64,000 nt of DNA from NCBI GenBank assembly GCA_016708025.1, contig JADJGQ010000002.1, positions 372,001-436,000 on the forward strand. Direction: 5' to 3'. Below the pieces are notes generated by a model. It made no database searches. It had not been told where the DNA came from and saw only the letters and a list, made by a program, of their open reading frames with translations. This document shows, in pieces, positions 1 through 9,340 of the stretch. The translations under genes and the position numbers were made by a program. Position 1 is the stretch's first letter. Every line of letters starts with the position of its first letter. The stretch comes from a bacterium (GTDB taxonomy: Bacteria > Zixibacteria > MSB-5A5 > GN15 > FEB-12).

Positions 1-87
1 CGGACCACGGCTTTCTGTCGCTGTGGGCAGTCCGGCAAGAAGCCGTTTTGCGATGGGAGCCACACGCGCACCGGATTCAAAGGGTGA
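1..87 (+). CDS. CDGSH iron-sulfur domain protein, C-terminal end (partial)
   Basis: Reading frame 1 is open from the window edge to a TGA at 85-87 and encodes 28 residues containing CRCGQSGKKPFCDGSH. This is the hallmark of CDGSH (mitoNEET-type) 2Fe-2S domains: C-x-C, then C and H, supply the three-Cys/one-His cluster ligands, and all four are visible. Proteins of this family carry a redox-active 2Fe-2S cluster; the cellular partner cannot be read here. The N-terminus lies outside the window, so length and any second domain are unknown. Confidence 0.85.
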   Translation, partial: RTTAFCRCGQSGKKPFCDGSHTRTGFKG

Positions 88-169
88 TCAACGAACTCAA
101 ATTGTGATATTCTCTGATTCGACTGTCCGCTATTTTGCATTGGGGCGAGGATAGGGAGAATGGTATTTC

Positions 170-670
170 ATGCATGAAAAGTGGAAAAACCTTATCTGGC
201 TCCAATTTGGAGCATCGATTGACTCGATCAAGAGGAGTATAGAACTCTGTCCCGATGCACTCTGGTCCGACCAATCGCGCGAACCCCAGTACTGGTATCT
301 GGCATTTCACACCATTTTCTGGCTCGATTTCTATATGGAAGATTCAAGCGAGGGATACTATCCGCCGGAACCATTCGGCCTGGAAGAACTTGATCCGGCC
401 GGTCTGCTTCCGCCGCGCGTTTATTCAAAACAAGAGCTGCTCGCGTTTTTGGCCCATGCCAGGGCTAATGCCAAACAAGCGCTTCACCGGCTGACAGAAG
501 AAGCGAGTACTCAATCATATCATTTCGCCAACACCCATATCACGGTTGCCGAAAAATTCCTTTATAATATGCGCCACTGCCAGCATCATGCGGCCCAGAT
601 GAATCTGATCATGCGGCAAGCCGTCGATTCAGCGCCAGGTTGGGTCTTTCAGGCGAAAGATCAGTTGTGA
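170..670 (+). CDS. DinB-like four-helix protein
   Basis: A 166-residue protein with the layout of the DinB/YfiT superfamily: an early helix with FHTIFWLDFY, whose His is the first metal-ligand position, and a late helix with NMRHCQHHAAQMN, which holds the His cluster completing the site. DinB-like proteins are metal-binding four-helix bundles; some are bacillithiol- or mycothiol-dependent transferases, but most have no known substrate. A GGGAG at 153-157 precedes the ATG at a slightly long 12 nt. A second DinB-like gene follows 17 nt after the stop, so the two are probably co-transcribed. Family assignment is good; function is unknown. Confidence 0.8.
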   Translation: MHEKWKNLIWLQFGASIDSIKRSIELCPDALWSDQSREPQYWYLAFHTIFWLDFYMEDSSEGYYPPEPFGLEELDPAGLLPPRVYSKQELLAFLAHARANAKQALHRLTEEASTQSYHFANTHITVAEKFLYNMRHCQHHAAQMNLIMRQAVDSAPGWVFQAKDQL

Positions 671-687
671 AAGAAGGAGAGACACTC

Positions 688-1182
688 TTGACTAGTACTT
701 CGCATATTAACGCTATCCTCAAGCGCGAACTCAATACACTGTCACGCGAGCTTGATGGCTACCCCGATGAAGCGCTGATCTGGGCGCATCCAGCCGGGGT
801 CAAAAACCCTGCCGGGAGTCTTGCGCTCCATTTGCTCGGTAATACGCGCCACTTCATTGGCGCAATCCTGGGAAACTCCGGCTATGTACGGAACCGCGAG
901 TTTGAATTCTCCGGCACGCCGGTCGCACGGGCAGAGATCCAGCGTGATATTGTCACCGCTATCACTGAGATCGAAAGAACCCTTGCCGATCTTTCCGAAG
1001 AGACACTCAACGCGATCTACCCGATAGAGGTCGGCAAGACCCGACTGGTCACCGGGCTGTTTCTCGTGCACCTGACGACGCATTTCAGCTACCATCTCGG
1101 CCAGATAGACTACCACCGTCGACTGGTGACTGGCAATTCCGAAGGGATCGGGGCACAGTCAATCCAGGAGCTGTTGAAGTAA
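688..1182 (+). CDS. DinB superfamily protein, second copy
   Basis: I start this 164-residue protein at TTG 688, because AAGGAG at 674-679 sits at good spacing just after the upstream stop. A start at 640 would lie inside the previous gene with no ribosome binding site. The sequence fits the DUF1572-like branch of DinB: PAGSLALHLLGNTRHFIG gives the first His-rich helix and HLTTHFSYHLGQIDYHRR the C-terminal His helix. It is diverged from the gene at 170, so this is a pair of distant paralogues rather than a recent duplication. The substrate is unknown. Confidence 0.8.
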   Translation: MTSTSHINAILKRELNTLSRELDGYPDEALIWAHPAGVKNPAGSLALHLLGNTRHFIGAILGNSGYVRNREFEFSGTPVARAEIQRDIVTAITEIERTLADLSEETLNAIYPIEVGKTRLVTGLFLVHLTTHFSYHLGQIDYHRRLVTGNSEGIGAQSIQELLK

Positions 1183-1311
1183 CTCCCTCGTGAGATAAGT
1201 AGCTCTCCGGGCACCGGCTGGTCGGTATAAAGGGAGTCGCGCGTTTTTATCTTGGCCGATCAACGGGTCGGATACGAGATTTTGGCGGCTGTAGAAACCA
1301 GAGGTGACTGT

Positions 1312-3144
1312 ATGTCTTGGTTCACACGATTTCCTTCATATGAGTTCCTGGCACGCAATGCGGTTCGCGGCTTGACCCGATTCCCGCTGACTTTCTTGTC
1401 AGGCGTGCTGGCGTCGTGCTTTCTTGTGTTGTTGATCGAGCGCGATGCATTCCCCACTAACCCGTTGCTTCAGAAGTGGGCGGCTTTCTCAGCGCTCGGC
1501 CTCCCCCTGTTTACTGCCTTGGCCGCATTCGCCGAAAAGCGACAACTCAGTCGTCTGGCAAACTACGGCACTCAGGCTATCGGGATCCTTCTGCTGGCGA
1601 TCGTCTTCCTCACGACACCCACGGATATTACTTATCCCAATATTCACTGGGTCCGGATCATTCTGCTTGCCGTCGCTTTCCACTGCCTGGCGGCCTTCCT
1701 GCCGTTTTTGGGTGGAGATCAGACACAGGGGTTCTGGCAATACAACAAAGCGCTGTTCCTTCGCTTCCTTACTTCCGGACTTTTTTCGGCAGTGATGTTC
1801 GGCGGCTTGGCTATCGCACTCTGGGCACTCAAGACGCTGTTTGATTTTGACTTCGATGATGACATCTATATGCAGCTCTGGTCGATCTGCGCCGGTTTCT
1901 TCACCACCTGGCTTTTCATCTCCGGTATACCGGAGGATCTCAATGCACTTGACAAGCCGACCGAATATCCACGCGGACTCCGCATTTTCACTCAATACAT
2001 TCTGCTTCCCCTGGTCGGGCTTTACCTGGTGATCCTCTATGCGTACGGTTTGAAGATCGTTCTCCAGTGGAGCTGGCCGCGCGGCTGGGTTTCGCAACTG
2101 GTGCTCTGGTATTCGGTGGTCAGCATACTTGCCCTGTTGCTTCTCTGGCCGTTGCGCGAAAAGGCCGAGAGCAAATGGATCAGCACTTTCAGTAAGTGGT
2201 TCTTCCGATTGCTCGTCCCACTGCTTGTCATGCTTTTCCTCGCGATCTTCGAGCGGATCGGCGAATATGGTGTGACGGTCAATCGCTATCTCGTTATCGC
2301 CATGGCCTGCGGCCTGGCGGTGGTGGTGCTCTATAACGTCTTGAGCCGGAAAAAAGACATTCGCCTGATTCCGATCGTGGTTTGTGCAGTGGCTTTACCC
2401 TCGGCCTATGGACCGCAGAGCGCATTCTCTGTCGCAGAATCAAGCCAGATCTCCCGCCTGGACAGCAAACTACGCTCCCACGACATCGTACCGAGTGGCG
2501 ACACAACCGCCGTGTTAATTGAGGTCGACCTGGAAGAACGGAAGTCGATGAGTTCCACGATCGATTATCTGGTGAGCTGGCACGGACGCGAGCCGTTTGG
2601 ATTCTGGTTTGCGGACTCGATTCTCGCCACTATCTCTGAAACCGACCGTACCCCGAATGATGATCTCGCCAGACTACTCGGCTTTGAATATGCCGGGCAA
2701 TTTCTTGGATACTGGGATCAAAATTGGCAGGGGAAATGGTTCAACCGGAACTACGATCAACATCTGGCAGTCGATGTTTCATCCTATCAGTATCTGATCC
2801 CACTCGATTTCGGATATTCCGACAGGATGGAGATAGCCGTAACCCGCCAATTGGGAGCCGACTCGCTCAGTTTGACATTCCAGCAACGGACGGCAGAACT
2901 GGCTATTCAATGGATTGCAGATTCTTCTGAGACAGAAGCGCTCAAATTCGATCTCACTCAAGAGATGATTGCCGCTGCAGCTAAATACATGGAAAACGAC
3001 ACCACAAAATCAGAACTTCATCTGAGAGCTGAGAACGCTCAAATGGAGGCGTTGCTGATAGTGCTCGAGGTGAATGGTCAGGCCGCGTCTGATTCTGCGG
3101 TGGTGGGCTTGTTCCAGGGAGAACTACTGATCCGAAAGAAGTAG
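1312..3144 (+). CDS. DUF4153-type polytopic membrane protein
   Basis: A protein of about 610 residues. The first 370 residues are a series of hydrophobic segments (for example FLSGVLASCFLVLLI and LVMLFLAIF), with the family-like phrase RFPLTFLSGVLA near the N-terminus. The last 230 or so residues are soluble, rich in charged and beta-prone sequence, and probably extracytoplasmic. I prefer ATG 1312, preceded by AGAGGTG, over the upstream TTG at 1252, which would add 20 non-hydrophobic residues. The architecture matches DUF4153 proteins, whose function is not known. It converges with the apbE-like gene, leaving 2 nt between stop codons and no room for a terminator. Confidence 0.7.
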   Translation: MSWFTRFPSYEFLARNAVRGLTRFPLTFLSGVLASCFLVLLIERDAFPTNPLLQKWAAFSALGLPLFTALAAFAEKRQLSRLANYGTQAIGILLLAIVFLTTPTDITYPNIHWVRIILLAVAFHCLAAFLPFLGGDQTQGFWQYNKALFLRFLTSGLFSAVMFGGLAIALWALKTLFDFDFDDDIYMQLWSICAGFFTTWLFISGIPEDLNALDKPTEYPRGLRIFTQYILLPLVGLYLVILYAYGLKIVLQWSWPRGWVSQLVLWYSVVSILALLLLWPLREKAESKWISTFSKWFFRLLVPLLVMLFLAIFERIGEYGVTVNRYLVIAMACGLAVVVLYNVLSRKKDIRLIPIVVCAVALPSAYGPQSAFSVAESSQISRLDSKLRSHDIVPSGDTTAVLIEVDLEERKSMSSTIDYLVSWHGREPFGFWFADSILATISETDRTPNDDLARLLGFEYAGQFLGYWDQNWQGKWFNRNYDQHLAVDVSSYQYLIPLDFGYSDRMEIAVTRQLGADSLSLTFQQRTAELAIQWIADSSETEALKFDLTQEMIAAAAKYMENDTTKSELHLRAENAQMEALLIVLEVNGQAASDSAVVGLFQGELLIRKK

Positions 3145-3146
3145 CG

Positions 3147-4040
3147 CTACCGAATACAGTGAAAGGTCACTTCCTGCGCCTGCAGGAACTCTTCCGCTTT
3201 GGCGCCATGCAGCATGGCGAGCGTCGCGAGCAGGCCCGATTCGGTACACTGACCGGCGATAACGGTTACACTTCGCGGCGCATGTTTCACCGGCCAGCCG
3301 GTCCGCGGGTCGAGAATGTGGCCCAGACGCTTTCCTTTGTAGAGGCAGAATCTTCGCGAATCTCCACTTGTCGCAATCGCACCATTTCGCAGTTCGATCA
3401 CCCCGGCTACCTTTTCTTCATTTTCCGGCTTTTCGATCCCGACTGTCCATGGCTCACGCCCACTATCGGAGACGATTGCCCGAATATCTCCGCCGAAATT
3501 GACCATGACTGACCTGCCGGATTTTTCATGGAGCAGATTGGCCGCACGATCAACTGCATACTCTTTGCCGATCCCCCCCAGATCGATCTGCATGCCGGGG
3601 AGGAGTGTGATGCTTCTGTCGGTCAGCGCCACCTTGGACCAACCAACAACGGCGAGCAGACTGCGGATCAACTCTTTGTCCGGATGAATCGGCTGCCCAT
3701 CAAATTTCCAGGCTTTTCGCAGTACCCCCGAGGTGATATCAAAGAGGCCATCACTCAGTTGAAAACAGGAATTCGCATATGCCAGCATGCGGGAGGTCTC
3801 GTCATCGAGCTCCACGGGCTGACCGTTAGAGTGATTGATCGCATGGATGATATTGTCATCCCGGTAGCGGCTGAATTTGGATTCGATTCGAAGGGTTTCA
3901 GAAAGGGCAAGTGAAGCCAGAAATCTGGCTTCACTTTCGGTATCGGTGTCTATCAGCAGTTCGCACGGACTGGCCATGGCGGAAAATTCCGCCTTCCAGC
4001 AATTCTCGGATCTGCGCAGGACCAACTCCTTAGAGAGCAT
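3147..4040 (-). CDS. apbE: FAD:protein FMN transferase (ApbE family)
   Basis: A 297-residue ApbE-like flavin transferase. ApbE uses FAD and Mg2+ to attach FMN covalently to a Ser/Thr of target proteins, usually outside the cytoplasmic membrane. Visible family features are the SKFSRYRDDNIIHAIN segment, SDGLFDITSG, the IDLGGIGKEYAVDRA nucleotide-binding stretch, VNFGGDIRA, and HILDPRTGWPV near the C-terminus. I see no signal peptide or lipobox, so if it is exported the route is unclear. It overlaps the end of the upstream DUF3570 gene by 11 nt and is the last gene of a coupled four-gene operon. No obvious FMN-acceptor protein is encoded beside it. Confidence 0.9.
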   Translation of the reverse strand: MLSKELVLRRSENCWKAEFSAMASPCELLIDTDTESEARFLASLALSETLRIESKFSRYRDDNIIHAINHSNGQPVELDDETSRMLAYANSCFQLSDGLFDITSGVLRKAWKFDGQPIHPDKELIRSLLAVVGWSKVALTDRSITLLPGMQIDLGGIGKEYAVDRAANLLHEKSGRSVMVNFGGDIRAIVSDSGREPWTVGIEKPENEEKVAGVIELRNGAIATSGDSRRFCLYKGKRLGHILDPRTGWPVKHAPRSVTVIAGQCTESGLLATLAMLHGAKAEEFLQAQEVTFHCIR

Positions 4041-5331
4041 GCTCGAACCCTATCCGGAACATCAGGGCATCCATATCCGGGAAGAGCTTGGCATCGCGCA
4101 GCGATCCGAAAAGACCGGGCGGTGATGCGTCTCCCCGTTGCATGTAGTACTCTCCTCCGATACTGATCTTATTCCCCTGATGAAGCGGAAATGAGTACTG
4201 CAATCCCATCGTATAGGCATTGAAGCTCGCCAAACGATAGTCAGCCGATGCAAAACCGGGGAGAGGATCCCCCTGCAACAGAAACGCGCGATAGAAGTCG
4301 GCCTCGGTTTGATGATACCAACGGAAATGCGGGACGAGCGCTTTATCCCCCTTGAATTGCCACCGATAGAAAAGTTCGACCGTATTCGACGTGATCCCCC
4401 AGTCATCCCAGAAATGGCGATAAGAGAGATCGACCGTATGACCGCCGAGGTACCGTCGCACCTGTCCATATACAGATTGCTTGGTGCGGCTGTCCGGTCT
4501 CCCTTCATACAGGTAGTCGACAGGTTCGCCGGGATTGGCGCCGGTCGCTGGCTCTACCACTGAGAGCAACTTGTATGGATCATTCAGGTAGCCGGTCACA
4601 CTTCCATACGAGTAGTTGGCGCGAAAGATCGTCTGCCGGTTGAGCACCTGAGTCACACCGACCAGGAGATCGAAAACATCTTTCTTTTCTTTCCCCTCCG
4701 GGCCGTCATCGTCATCCTCTTCGCCACCACCACCGTCATCGACAGCCAATGGCATGGAGGACAACGGCACGTGTGTTCCTCCAACTGTTCGCACCAGTTC
4801 ATGGGCGAAACTCCCCGATATCCCGACAGTTGTGTTTTTGTCGAAAAACTCGCGGCTCAGTCCGGCATTCAGACCGAAAGAACTGTAATCATGTTCGCTG
4901 GAGAAATGCCCGCCGATATTGAGCGATGTCAGGCGACCCAGCGGCTGAGTCAGGCCGAGGTCGAATGCAAAGCGGGTGTCTTTGAAGGTATCATCGAGCG
5001 GCGTTTCGCCGGGACGAATCGTGTAGCTTCCGTTGCCCGATGGACGAGTGAATGTCTGGATCTGACTTGAGGGAGTCGCGCCATTCGGCGAGGCACCGGT
5101 CAAGCCATCAAAGGTCAATTTGGCAGAGACCACCCGGTCACCTTTAAGGAAGAGAGTTCCGGCCAGGACTCCCTCAGCAGCTTTCACGCGACTGGTCTCG
5201 CTGTAGAGAAGAAGCGAGGATTCCACTTTCCCGGTGGTATTCGAAGCGACCAAATTTCCGCCCAGCAAGACAGTGGTGATCGCCGCGGCCGCTTTGGCTA
5301 TGGAACGCGGCTTGGTCAGTTGCATCCGCAT
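4030..5331 (-). CDS. DUF3570 outer-membrane-like protein
   Basis: A 433-residue protein with a short N-terminal hydrophobic stretch (AAAAITTVLLGGNLVAS) followed by alternating beta-strand sequence, as in outer-membrane barrels: repeated aromatic-ended strands such as QSVYGQVRRYLGG, VELFYRWQFKGD and MGLQYSFPL. A low-complexity acidic loop (GGGGEEDDDDGPEGKEKK) lies near the middle. The family resemblance is to DUF3570. It begins inside the last codons of the DUF4266 gene (16 nt overlap), and its end overlaps apbE, so translation is probably coupled. The biochemical role is unknown. The operon neighbours suggest a cell-envelope redox or metal function, which is inference. Confidence 0.75.
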   Translation of the reverse strand: MRMQLTKPRSIAKAAAAITTVLLGGNLVASNTTGKVESSLLLYSETSRVKAAEGVLAGTLFLKGDRVVSAKLTFDGLTGASPNGATPSSQIQTFTRPSGNGSYTIRPGETPLDDTFKDTRFAFDLGLTQPLGRLTSLNIGGHFSSEHDYSSFGLNAGLSREFFDKNTTVGISGSFAHELVRTVGGTHVPLSSMPLAVDDGGGGEEDDDDGPEGKEKKDVFDLLVGVTQVLNRQTIFRANYSYGSVTGYLNDPYKLLSVVEPATGANPGEPVDYLYEGRPDSRTKQSVYGQVRRYLGGHTVDLSYRHFWDDWGITSNTVELFYRWQFKGDKALVPHFRWYHQTEADFYRAFLLQGDPLPGFASADYRLASFNAYTMGLQYSFPLHQGNKISIGGEYYMQRGDASPPGLFGSLRDAKLFPDMDALMFRIGFEHAL

Positions 5332-5546
5332 CCGCCCCCTCCGAAACCGCGACCGCCACTGGAGGCTTCCTTGCTGAAATAGATATGGTCATCCAGGCCG
5401 CGATCCACAGCTTCGTTATCCAACTGCATCGAGGGTTTCGCCATGATATCCCGCTCCCATGGTTTGACCCCCACCGGCGCACAGCTATTGATCACCAACA
5501 TGGCGAACACCAGCAGTGTCAACAACAAGGCGGTTTGCTTTTTCAT
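5316..5546 (-). CDS. DUF4266 small lipoprotein with C-terminal CGC motif
   Basis: A 76-residue protein. A signal sequence ends in the lipobox VINSC at about residue 22, so the mature protein is a lipid-anchored peptide of some 55 residues. The mature part has the DUF4266 hallmarks VKPWERDIMAKP, then LDDHIYFSKEASSGG, and finishes in GGRGFGGGGCGCN. Two Cys next to a Gly-rich tail suggest metal or cofactor binding, but this is not demonstrated. The ATG overlaps the stop of the upstream thioredoxin gene (TAATG), and the C-terminus is overlapped by the DUF3570 start. Confidence 0.8.
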   Translation of the reverse strand: MKKQTALLLTLLVFAMLVINSCAPVGVKPWERDIMAKPSMQLDNEAVDRGLDDHIYFSKEASSGGRGFGGGGCGCN

Positions 5547-6055
5547 TATGGCTTCCTCGGTTCTTTGAGCAGCGCCACTATCTCGGCGCGTATTTTAGTG
5601 GTATCGGCAGAAACGAACCCCTGGTGCAGTTCGCGCAAAGTCCCATCTCGCCCATAAATGAAGGAAGATGGAACCGCCTTGAGATCGTAGCGCTTGGCCA
5701 GATTCCCTTCCGGATCCATCACGATCTTGAAGGGAGGGCGCATCCGCTCGAGAAAAATCGTAGCCTCTGATGAGTCCTTATCCAGATCGATCGCGATGAT
5801 CTGAAGGCCGCTATCGGCATAAGTCCGACTCAGCTCTTTCATGAAAGGGAACGAAAGTGCACAGGGGGTACACCATGAGGCGAAGAAATCGAGATAGACA
5901 ACCTTGCCGGCTACTTGATTGGAATCGCTCCAGTCGGCGCCGATCTCCTGCAACGTGGCAGGCGCGGATTTCGGTTTGCCAAAGATTGAGGAAGTAGAAG
6001 AGGCCAGCAGAAGGCCGATCCAAACAGTGTTGATACAGAGTGCTCGTAATATCAA
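5546..6055 (-). CDS. TlpA/ResA-like extracytoplasmic thioredoxin
   Basis: A 169-residue thioredoxin-fold protein with an N-terminal hydrophobic signal or anchor (NTVWIGLLLASSTSSIFG) and active site WCTPC in LDFFASWCTPCALSFPF. The cis-Pro region reads AVPSSFIYGRDG. TlpA/ResA proteins reduce or deliver electrons to Cys-containing partners in the periplasm. The start is TTG 6055, with AGAGGAAA a few bases upstream on the minus strand. It heads the operon with the Cys-bearing DUF4266 lipoprotein, DUF3570 and apbE, and that lipoprotein is an attractive but unproven substrate. Confidence 0.85.
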   Translation of the reverse strand: MILRALCINTVWIGLLLASSTSSIFGKPKSAPATLQEIGADWSDSNQVAGKVVYLDFFASWCTPCALSFPFMKELSRTYADSGLQIIAIDLDKDSSEATIFLERMRPPFKIVMDPEGNLAKRYDLKAVPSSFIYGRDGTLRELHQGFVSADTTKIRAEIVALLKEPRKP

Positions 6056-6313
6056 ACTAATTTCCTCTCTGTTCGAGGGTGAATAGTTCTGTTATCGACT
6101 CGATATCAACTTCGGACGGCAAGGTTCCTTATTTGAATATTTGTGATAGCCGTTCTTTTACAATGACTTTAGATAGAATGTTCCCGAACAGTAAAGGAAT
6201 CAACTGGTTTCTGGGATAAATGGCCGAAATTTACGCGATCGGAGTTAAGCAGGAGTGCGTAAATCTATACTCAATTGTCCAATAAACGAGAAATTTGGTC
6301 CAACCAGGCAACA

Positions 6314-7822
6314 TTAGCGCGGACGCAACGCCCTGTCTGTTTCCCGGCCCAACCGGCAGACCAGCTCCGGAAATGCTCGCACATCCTCAACAGTCGTCCG
6401 GAAATTCACGATGCAAGCACGCAGCACAAACACGCCACTCAACATCGCTGGCGACACAAATGCCTCCCCGGACTTCTCAATCGCTATCATGATCTGCTCA
6501 TTCAGATTGTTGAGATACTCCAGCGTGTCCGGTTGATCTGCTCTCTCCCGAAGATCCGCCGGCACGAAGCGGAAGGTGGCGATGCTCAACCCCTGCGTTT
6601 TTGCTTCAAGCTCCGGCTGCTGCTGTGCGGCCCGGAACATCTCCGCGGAGAGTTGAATATCATCCTCGATCATCTGCAGATATCCGGCTCTTCCCACTTG
6701 CTGTAATGTCAGCCAGATCTTAAGCGCTCGGAAGCCGCGCGAGTTTTGCATGCCAAAATCGACATAATTGACCCGCTCGGGATCGAAGTGGTAATATGGC
6801 GGATGATACGAAAAGGCGTTGATCATCGTTTCCGGTCGACGGACCAGCGCGCAGCCTGCCTCGAGCGGCATATAGAGCCATTTGTGCGGATCAACCGCCA
6901 CCGAGTCCGCCTCGCGCAGTCCTTTCAGATCTGAGGGAGCGCTTTTCGCATTGGCCGCAAAACCACCGTATGCGCCATCGACATGGAACCAGAGATCATA
7001 CTTACGACAGATCTCCGCGATCTCATACATTGGGTCAACTGCGCCGGTGCTGACTGTCCCGGCATTGCCAACTACCAGGAATGGCTTGAGCCCGAATGAA
7101 AGATCACTTTCTATCTGGGTCCGCAACGCCGTCGTATCCATCCGCAATTCTTTGTCGGTCTGAATCCATCGAATTGAGTCGGTTCCGATTCCAAACAGAT
7201 CGGCCGCCTTCTGCACCCAGGTATGGGTCTCCGCAGAGCAGTAGGCGATCATCTTATGAGAGGTTGGAGTGGATAGTCCTTTGGCTCTGATATCCCAATC
7301 CGCCTTGGCGACGCGGGCGCATAGGAAACCGACGAAGTTTGCCATATTGCCGCCGCTCACCAGAACGCCGCCACAATCCGATGGGTAACCGATCAACTCG
7401 GCCATCCACTGGATCGATTGTGCTTCGATCTCCGATGCCGCCGGCGACAATGTCCATCCACCGCAGTTCGGATTGACTGCCGAGGCCAGGAAATCGGCCA
7501 GTATGCCCATCGGTGCCGGACCGGCTGTAACGTATCCCCAGAAGTGGGGATGTCCGTTGTAGAGGGAGTTGTTCATCAGCACCGAAACGGCCTGATCGAG
7601 GATCTGTTTTGGATCGGCACCCTCTATCGGCAATGGACGGGGAGAGGAGATCAAGCGACGGATCTCCGATGGTTCCGGCGATGGCGTCACAGGTCGGCTC
7701 GGGAGAGTCTCCAACATTTGCGCGATCTGATCGACAAGGCGGTGTCCCAGTTCGCGAAACTGTTCGCTGCTCATCTGTACTGCGGCTTGCCGCGAAGTTG
7801 ATTCGTTGGTCCGAACTGCCAT
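6314..7822 (-). CDS. PLP-dependent decarboxylase, group II
   Basis: A 502-residue fold-type I pyridoxal-phosphate enzyme of the aromatic amino acid/glutamate decarboxylase group. The PLP lysine is in VDPHKWLYMPLEAG; the conserved Asp and Ala pair stacking on the cofactor is in WFHVDGAYGG; the SGGNMANFVG stretch contacts the phosphate. The family decarboxylates L-amino acids to amines, but the substrate cannot be told from sequence. It lies 33 nt downstream of the PIG-L gene on the same strand, probably in one transcript. A distant paralogue sits at 9425-10840 on the other strand. Confidence 0.85.
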   Translation of the reverse strand: MAVRTNESTSRQAAVQMSSEQFRELGHRLVDQIAQMLETLPSRPVTPSPEPSEIRRLISSPRPLPIEGADPKQILDQAVSVLMNNSLYNGHPHFWGYVTAGPAPMGILADFLASAVNPNCGGWTLSPAASEIEAQSIQWMAELIGYPSDCGGVLVSGGNMANFVGFLCARVAKADWDIRAKGLSTPTSHKMIAYCSAETHTWVQKAADLFGIGTDSIRWIQTDKELRMDTTALRTQIESDLSFGLKPFLVVGNAGTVSTGAVDPMYEIAEICRKYDLWFHVDGAYGGFAANAKSAPSDLKGLREADSVAVDPHKWLYMPLEAGCALVRRPETMINAFSYHPPYYHFDPERVNYVDFGMQNSRGFRALKIWLTLQQVGRAGYLQMIEDDIQLSAEMFRAAQQQPELEAKTQGLSIATFRFVPADLRERADQPDTLEYLNNLNEQIMIAIEKSGEAFVSPAMLSGVFVLRACIVNFRTTVEDVRAFPELVCRLGRETDRALRPR

Positions 7823-7855
7823 GCTGATGACTCCTTACCTGATTCTCGACTCTGG

Positions 7856-8677
7856 TTATCTCAGCCCTGCAAAAAGATCTGTTTCCTGCGTCCGGCCGCC
7901 ATTCACCAGACTATACACCCGATAAAACTCCTGCGATCCCCAGAGTTGGCGGTGGTCTTCTTCACCCAGCGATTGCAGTTTGGTGTAGATGGTCAACTGC
8001 GTCTGATGGTGTGAGATCGCTTTCCAGACGGTCGGCCAGTGCTTTTCCGTATTGATCACGGTAGTGATCTGCCAGACCGGCCATGGGGACGAAGAACGCT
8101 CTACGCCGTCTACCAGTATCTTCAATTCACGAAACGCGCTCATGTAAGCCGCTGATTTCCCCGGAGTCCAGACCATGTAATACAGCTTGGACACTTGATG
8201 TGGTTCCGCGGGCAGGTCAATTCCAGCCGCTGCTTTGAATGATGCATCCGCCGCCGCCACACAGGCCGCGACAGTGAACTGCGAGATCGCAATATGATCC
8301 GGATGCCCATATGCGCCATCCGGACCGAAAGTGGTCACCACATCCGGTTTGATCCGCCGAATATGTGCGGCGATTTTTGAGATCGCTTCGTGCGGGTCCG
8401 CCTGATCCAGGTCTTTGTCGAGATAGTCAAGAAAACTGACTTCGCGAATCCCCAGCTCTTTCGCCGCCGCGAGCAGTTCCTGTTCGCGTGTTTTCGCGAT
8501 CACTTCGATCGGCGGTTTCTCCGCCTGATCAAAATATCTACCGCGTTCGCCGCGGGTGGCGCAGACAAGATAGGTGGCGATACCGTCGGCTCGGTAGCGG
8601 GCCAGTGTCCCTCCCATACCCAGAGATTCGTCATCAGGATGTGCCAGTACGGTCAGTAGAGAAAGCGGTCGTGACAA
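7856..8677 (-). CDS. PIG-L family N-acetylglucosaminyl deacetylase
   Basis: A 273-residue protein of the PIG-L/LmbE family of zinc-dependent deacetylases. The N-terminal motif AHPDDE (residues 12-17) supplies the first His and Asp zinc ligands, and YGHPDHIAI carries the third. Family members include MshB and BshB, which deacetylate GlcNAc-inositol or GlcNAc-malate in mycothiol or bacillithiol synthesis. The sequence alone does not show which substrate is used. The nearby DinB-like proteins, some of whose relatives use such thiols, make a low-molecular-weight thiol pathway worth checking. It is the first gene of a two-gene operon with the downstream decarboxylase. Confidence 0.85.
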   Translation of the reverse strand: MSRPLSLLTVLAHPDDESLGMGGTLARYRADGIATYLVCATRGERGRYFDQAEKPPIEVIAKTREQELLAAAKELGIREVSFLDYLDKDLDQADPHEAISKIAAHIRRIKPDVVTTFGPDGAYGHPDHIAISQFTVAACVAAADASFKAAAGIDLPAEPHQVSKLYYMVWTPGKSAAYMSAFRELKILVDGVERSSSPWPVWQITTVINTEKHWPTVWKAISHHQTQLTIYTKLQSLGEEDHRQLWGSQEFYRVYSLVNGGRTQETDLFAGLR

Positions 8678-8827
8678 TCCAAAACGCTCCTGTGTCGAGG
8701 ACTAAATTAGTCCATGCTAATTGTCTCAATAAATAGTATCCTCTGGTTAGAGCAAGCGGATTTGCTTGCACTGATTATTGACCCGATTCGTCCATACCCT
8801 GATACTGCCATCCGAAAGGGGAAGAGC

Positions 8828-9340
8828 ATGTTACGAGCTTTTATTCTTGGGCTGTGGCTGACCGCCTCGGTCGCCGCACAACAACCAACGGATTCGACCC
8901 CGCCGCCGTGTGCCTCTTCCGAGGCCGCTCAGTTTGATTTCTGGATCGGGGAATGGGACCTTACCTGGGCGGACTCAGGACGCGGCCACAACAGCATCAC
9001 CAAGCCGCTGGGAAATTGTGTGATACAGGAGCAGTTCCGTGATCTGGCTCCCAACAGCCTGATCGGGCATTCCGTTTCAGTCTATGACCCGCAAGCCAAG
9101 ACCTGGCGACAGACCTGGGTCGACAACACCGGAGCCTACATGACCTTCACCGGCGGCTGGGAAAGGGACCGCATGATCCTCTCTCGCTCCGTCACCCGCA
9201 AGGACGGCAAGGAGATCCTTCAGCGCATGGTCTTTCGCGATATCACCCGAGAGAGTTTTGTCTGGGACTGGCAGTCCTCGACCGACTCCGGAAAGATCTG
9301 GGCAATGCAGTGGCAGATCAATTACTCACGGTCCAGGTGA
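8828..9340 (+). CDS. DUF1579-like secreted protein
   Basis: A 170-residue protein starting at ATG 8828, with AGGGGAAG just upstream and a signal peptide (MLRAFILGLWLTASVAAQ). An upstream in-frame ATG at 8714 would give 38 extra residues and no signal peptide. The mature protein has the FDFWIGEWDLTW opening and the GHSVSVYDPQAKTWRQTWVDN pattern of lipocalin-like DUF1579 proteins. Export to the periplasm is likely. The ligand is unknown. Confidence 0.7.
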   Translation: MLRAFILGLWLTASVAAQQPTDSTPPPCASSEAAQFDFWIGEWDLTWADSGRGHNSITKPLGNCVIQEQFRDLAPNSLIGHSVSVYDPQAKTWRQTWVDNTGAYMTFTGGWERDRMILSRSVTRKDGKEILQRMVFRDITRESFVWDWQSSTDSGKIWAMQWQINYSRSR

